Below, piece after piece: positions 60,301 to 64,000 of a stretch of DNA of 64,000 bases (the first letter of the stretch is position 1; the number at the start of each line of letters is the position of its first letter). The position numbers were made by a program, and so were the translations under genes. Source of the DNA: Crossaster papposus (lineage: Eukaryota; Echinodermata; Asteroidea; Velatida; Solasteridae); contig JBAIAA010000009.1 of the NCBI GenBank assembly GCA_037893245.1, positions 3,391,824 through 3,455,823 of the forward strand. Direction: 5' to 3'. The notes under the pieces are model-generated. The model was not told where the DNA came from. It saw nothing but the letters and a program-made list of their open reading frames with translations, and ran no database searches.

Positions 60301-63300
60301 TGTACTGACATGAATCTACAATCTGCTCACTCAGTCCAAATTTTGTGTCGATTGCTCATTCACAACTGATATTAGGGCGGATTTTGACAACTTTCGTGCA
60401 AAAGGTTTCCCCCGACAACCAACTGGCAATTCTTAACAAATTTTGGAATTTGATTGTGTAAAAAAGGACGGAATTTACGGAAATTTCCAGAGCACGAAAA
60501 TATTCATCGTGCGATATCATACGCCAACTTTTGTAACAATTGGCGCGTTGTAACAGATTTTATGGGTATTTTACCATGTTTTTAGTCAAAAAAATGATAA
60601 ATACACTGAAAATAATGTATAATTCCTCAATTAATTTGGGTAAACATAATCCCATTTGTCTGAAAGTTGTTGTACTGACATGAATCTACAATCTGCTCAC
60701 TCAGTCCAAATTTTGTGTCGATTGCTCATTCACAACTGATATTAGGGCGGATTTTGACAACTTTCGTGCAAAAGGTTTCCCCCGACAACCAACTGGCAAT
60801 TCTTAACAAATTTTGGAATTTGATTGTGTAAAAAAGGACGGAATTTACGGAAATTTCCAGAGCACGAAAATATTCATCGTGCGATATCATACGCCAACTT
60901 TTGTAACAATTGGCGCGTTGTAACAGATTTTATGGGTATTTTACCATGTTTTTAGTCAAAAAAAATGATAAATACACTGAAAATAATGTATAATTCCTCA
61001 ATTAATTTGGGTAAACAAAATCCCATTTGTCTGAAAGTTGTTGTACTGACATGAATCTACAATCTGCTCACTCAGTCCAAATTTTGTGTCGATTGCTCAT
61101 TCACAACTGATATTAGGGCGGATTTTGACAACTTTCGTGCAAAAGGTTTCCCCCGACAACCAACTGGCAATTCTTAACAAATTTTGGAATTTGATTGTGT
61201 AAAAAAGGACGGAATTTACGGAAATTTCCAGAGCACGAAAATATTCATCGTGCGATATCATACGCCAACTTTTGTAACAATTGGCGCGTTGTAACAGATT
61301 TTATGGGTATTTTACCATGTTTTTAGTCAAAAAAATGATAAATACACTGAAAATAATGTATAATTCCTCAATTAATTTGGGTAAACATAATCCCATTTGT
61401 CTGAAAGTTGTTGTACTGACATGAATCTACAATCTGCTCACTCAGTCCAAATTTTGTGTCGATTGCTCATTCACAACTGATATTAGGGCGGATTTTGACA
61501 ACTTTCGTGCAAAAGGTTTCCCCCGACAACCAACTGGCAATTCTTAACAAATTTTGGAATTTGATTGTGTAAAAAAGGACGGAATTTACGGAAATTTCCA
61601 GAGCACGAAAATATTCATCGTGCGATATCATACGCCAACTTTTGTAACAATTGGCGCGTTGTAACAGATTTTATGGGTATTTTACCATGTTTTTAGTCAA
61701 AAAAATGATAAATATACTGAAAATAATGTATAATTCCTCAATTAATTTGGGTAAACATAATCCCATTTGTCTGAAAGTTGTTGTACTGACATGAATCTAC
61801 AATCTGCTCACTCAGTCCAAATTTTGTGTCGATTGCTCATTCACAACTGATATTAGGGCGGATTTTGACAACTTTCGTGCAAAAGGTTTCCCCCGACAAC
61901 CAACTGGCAATTCTTAACAAATTTTGGAATTTGATTGTGTAAAAAAGGACGGAATTTACGGAAATTTCCAGAGCACGAAAATATTCATCGTGCGATATCA
62001 TACGCCAACTTTTGTAACAATTGGCGCGTTGTAACAGATTTTATGGGTATTTTACCATGTTTTTAGTCAAAAAAATGATAAATACACTGAAAATAATGTA
62101 TAATTCCTCAATTAATTTGGGTAAACATAATCCCATTTGTCTGAAAGTTGTTGTACTGACATGAATCTACAATCTGCTCACTCAGTCCAAATTTTGTGTC
62201 GATTGCTCATTCACAACTGATATTAGGGCGGATTTTGACAACTTTCGTGCAAAAGGTTTCCCCCGACAACCAACTGGCAATTCTTAACAAATTTTGGAAT
62301 TTGATTGTGTAAAAAAGGACGGAATTTACGGAAATTTCCAGAGCACGAAAATATTCATCGTGCGATATCATACGCCAACTTTTGTAACAATTGGCGCGTT
62401 GTAACAGATTTTATGGGTATTTTACCATGTTTTAAGTCAAAAAAATGATAAATACACTGAAAATAATGTATAATTCCTCAATTAATTTGGGTAAACAAAA
62501 TCCCATTTGTCTGAAAGTTGTTGTACTGACATGAATCTACAATCTGCTCACTCAGTCCAAATTTTGTGTCGATTGCTCATTCACAACTGATATTAGGGCG
62601 GATTTTGACAACTTTCGTGCAAAAGGTTTCCCCCGACAACCAACTGGCAATTCTTAACAAATTTTGGAATTTGATTGTGTAAAAAAGGACGGAATTTACG
62701 GAAATTTCCAGAGCACGAAAATATTCATCGTGCGATATCATACGCCAACTTTTGTAACAATTGGCGCGTTGTAACAGATTTTATGGGTATTTTACCATGT
62801 TTTTAGTCAAAAAAATGATAAATACACTGAAAATAATGTATAATTCCTCAATTAATTTGGGTAAACATAATCCCATTTGTCTGAAAGTTGTTGTACTGAC
62901 ATGAATCTACAATCTGCTCACTCAGTCCAAATTTTGTGTCGATTGCTCATTCACAACTGATATTAGGGCGGATTTTGACAACTTTCGTGCAAAAGGTTTC
63001 CCCCGACAACCAACTGGCAATTCTTAACAAATTTTGGAATTTGATTGTGTAAAAAAGGACGGAATTTACGGAAATTTCCAGAGCACGAAAATATTCATCG
63101 TGCGATATCATACGCCAACTTTTGTAACAATTGGCGCGTTGTAACAGATTTTATGGGTATTTTACCATGTTTTTAGTCAAAAAAATGATAAATACACTGA
63201 AAATAATGTATAATTCCTCAATTAATTTGGGTAAACATAATCCCATTTGTCTGAAAGTTGTTGTACTGACATGAATCTACAATCTGCTCACTCAGTCCAA

Positions 63301-64000
63301 ATTTTGTGTCGATTGCTCATTCACAACTGATATTAGGGCGGATTTTGACAACTTTCGTGCAAAAGGTTTCCCCCGACAACCAACTGGCAATTCTTAACAA
63401 ATTTTGGAATTTGATTGTGTAAAAAAGGACGGAATTTACGGAAATTTCCAGAGCACGAAAATATTCATCGTGCGATATCATACGCCAACTTTTGTAACAA
63501 TTGGCGCGTTGTAACAGATTTTATGGGTATTTTACCATGTTTTTAGTCAAAAAAATGATAAATACACTGAAAATAATGTATAATTCCTCAATTAATTTGG
63601 GTAAACATAATCCCATTTGTCTGAAAGTTGTTGTACTGACATATCTACAATCTGCATCACTCAGTCCAAATTTGTGTCGATTGCTCATTCACAACTGATA
63701 TTAGGGCGGATTTGACAACTTTCGTGCAAAAGTTTCCCCCGACAACAACTGGCAATTCTTAACAAATTTTGGAATTTGATTGTGGTAAAAAAGGACGAAA
63801 TTTAGGATAAATTTCCCGAGAGGCACGAAAATATTCATCGTGCGATATCCATACGCCAACTTTTTGTATACGATTGGCCGTTTGTAACAGATTTTATGGT
63901 ATTTACAATGTTGTAGTCCAAAAAAATGATAAATACACAGAAAATAATGTATAATTCCTCAATGAATGTGGGTAAACATAATTCCCATTTGTCTTGAAAG
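48391..64000. repeat. Satellite S2 (370-bp unit, about 42 copies)
   Basis: AATACACTGAAAATAATGTA recurs at 48391, 48761, 49131, 49501, 49871 and so on, exactly every 370 bases except for a one-base loss near 56370 and a one-base gain near 60961. Units differ at only a few sites. The first unit is the most diverged (AATAACGAATAATTCC; GCGGATGTTGAC). No open frame longer than 65 codons is found. Each unit holds two small hairpins and a TTGTAACA direct repeat. Size, homogeneity and lack of genes fit a recently homogenised, possibly pericentromeric satellite. The array is not finished at the window end. Confidence 0.97.
63640..64000. repeat. Degraded last S2 units, probable low-quality sequence
   Basis: From about 63640 the repeat suddenly shows a small insertion or deletion every 10-30 bases (ACATATCTAC for ACATGAATCTAC, CTGCATCACTC for CTGCTCACTC, lost bases in T and G runs), after 15 kb of almost perfect copies. 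This looks like unpolished long-read sequence at a contig edge rather than biological divergence. Confidence 0.7.

Noticed and set aside
48391-64000. Hammerhead ribozyme or CENP-B box in the S2 unit
   Set aside because: I looked for CTGATGA with GAAA on both strands and for the CENP-B box consensus. Only partial resemblance is present (CTGATATT; TTTCGTGCAAAAGG), lacking essential bases.

Overview
This is eukaryotic DNA that is mostly repeats and mobile elements. The genes have introns with GT/AG sites, and there are two satellite arrays, several LINE and SINE types, many small inverted-repeat DNA elements, a Ty3/Gypsy remnant and tyrosine-recombinase elements. This mix points to a marine invertebrate. 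The small TTAA and TA inverted-repeat elements and the LINE/SINE tails ending in a GCGCTATAT-type motif look like those I associate with echinoderms and other invertebrate deuterostomes, but the species is not proven by the sequence. I see no bacterial operons, CRISPR arrays, rRNA genes or free tRNA genes.

Layout. 1-6168: satellite S1 (about 217-bp unit). 6171-11780: element copy A, a 5.6-kb unit carrying, on the minus strand, a spliced gene for a zinc-finger/tyrosine-recombinase/SANT-like protein (Crypton-like). 11783-18444: unrelated 6.7-kb spacer X, with a 5'-truncated LINE (13072-14104) and a Rep-encoding element (14118-17357) bounded by a perfect 22-bp inverted repeat. 18445-28964: copy B of the recombinase element, broken by a SINE, by a 5.4-kb TIR element made of AACGTTT-type motifs (itself holding a CACTG-type MITE and a near full-length LINE), and by a deletion. 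28965-35571: satellite S1 again. 35572-38743: the 3' half of a Ty3/Gypsy retrotransposon on the minus strand (LTR, small zinc-finger ORF, integrase). 38744-44699: a 3'-truncated gene of at least nine exons on the minus strand, from a transposase-like family that I believe carries DUF7869. 44700-48390: low-coding sequence with inverted-repeat elements. 48391-64000: satellite S2 (370-bp unit, about 42 copies, almost identical).

How the parts relate. The order S1 - element A - X - element B - S1, all in one orientation, is what one would get if a circle carrying one element plus X had recombined into an element already sitting in an S1 array. Element A and B share an internal TTAA MITE, which is therefore older than the duplication. 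The SINE and the 5.4-kb insertion are only in B and are younger. Both recombinase genes are defective, but in different ways, so the intact gene can be inferred by comparing them.

The best candidate for an undescribed system is the element at 14118-17357. It is a spliced gene for a canonical one-tyrosine HUH endonuclease followed by an SF3 helicase, enclosed by a perfect 22-bp terminal inverted repeat. HUH proteins are not expected in ordinary TIR transposons, so the architecture deserves a genome-wide search for further copies. All products here were read by eye from translated sequence. No database search was run.
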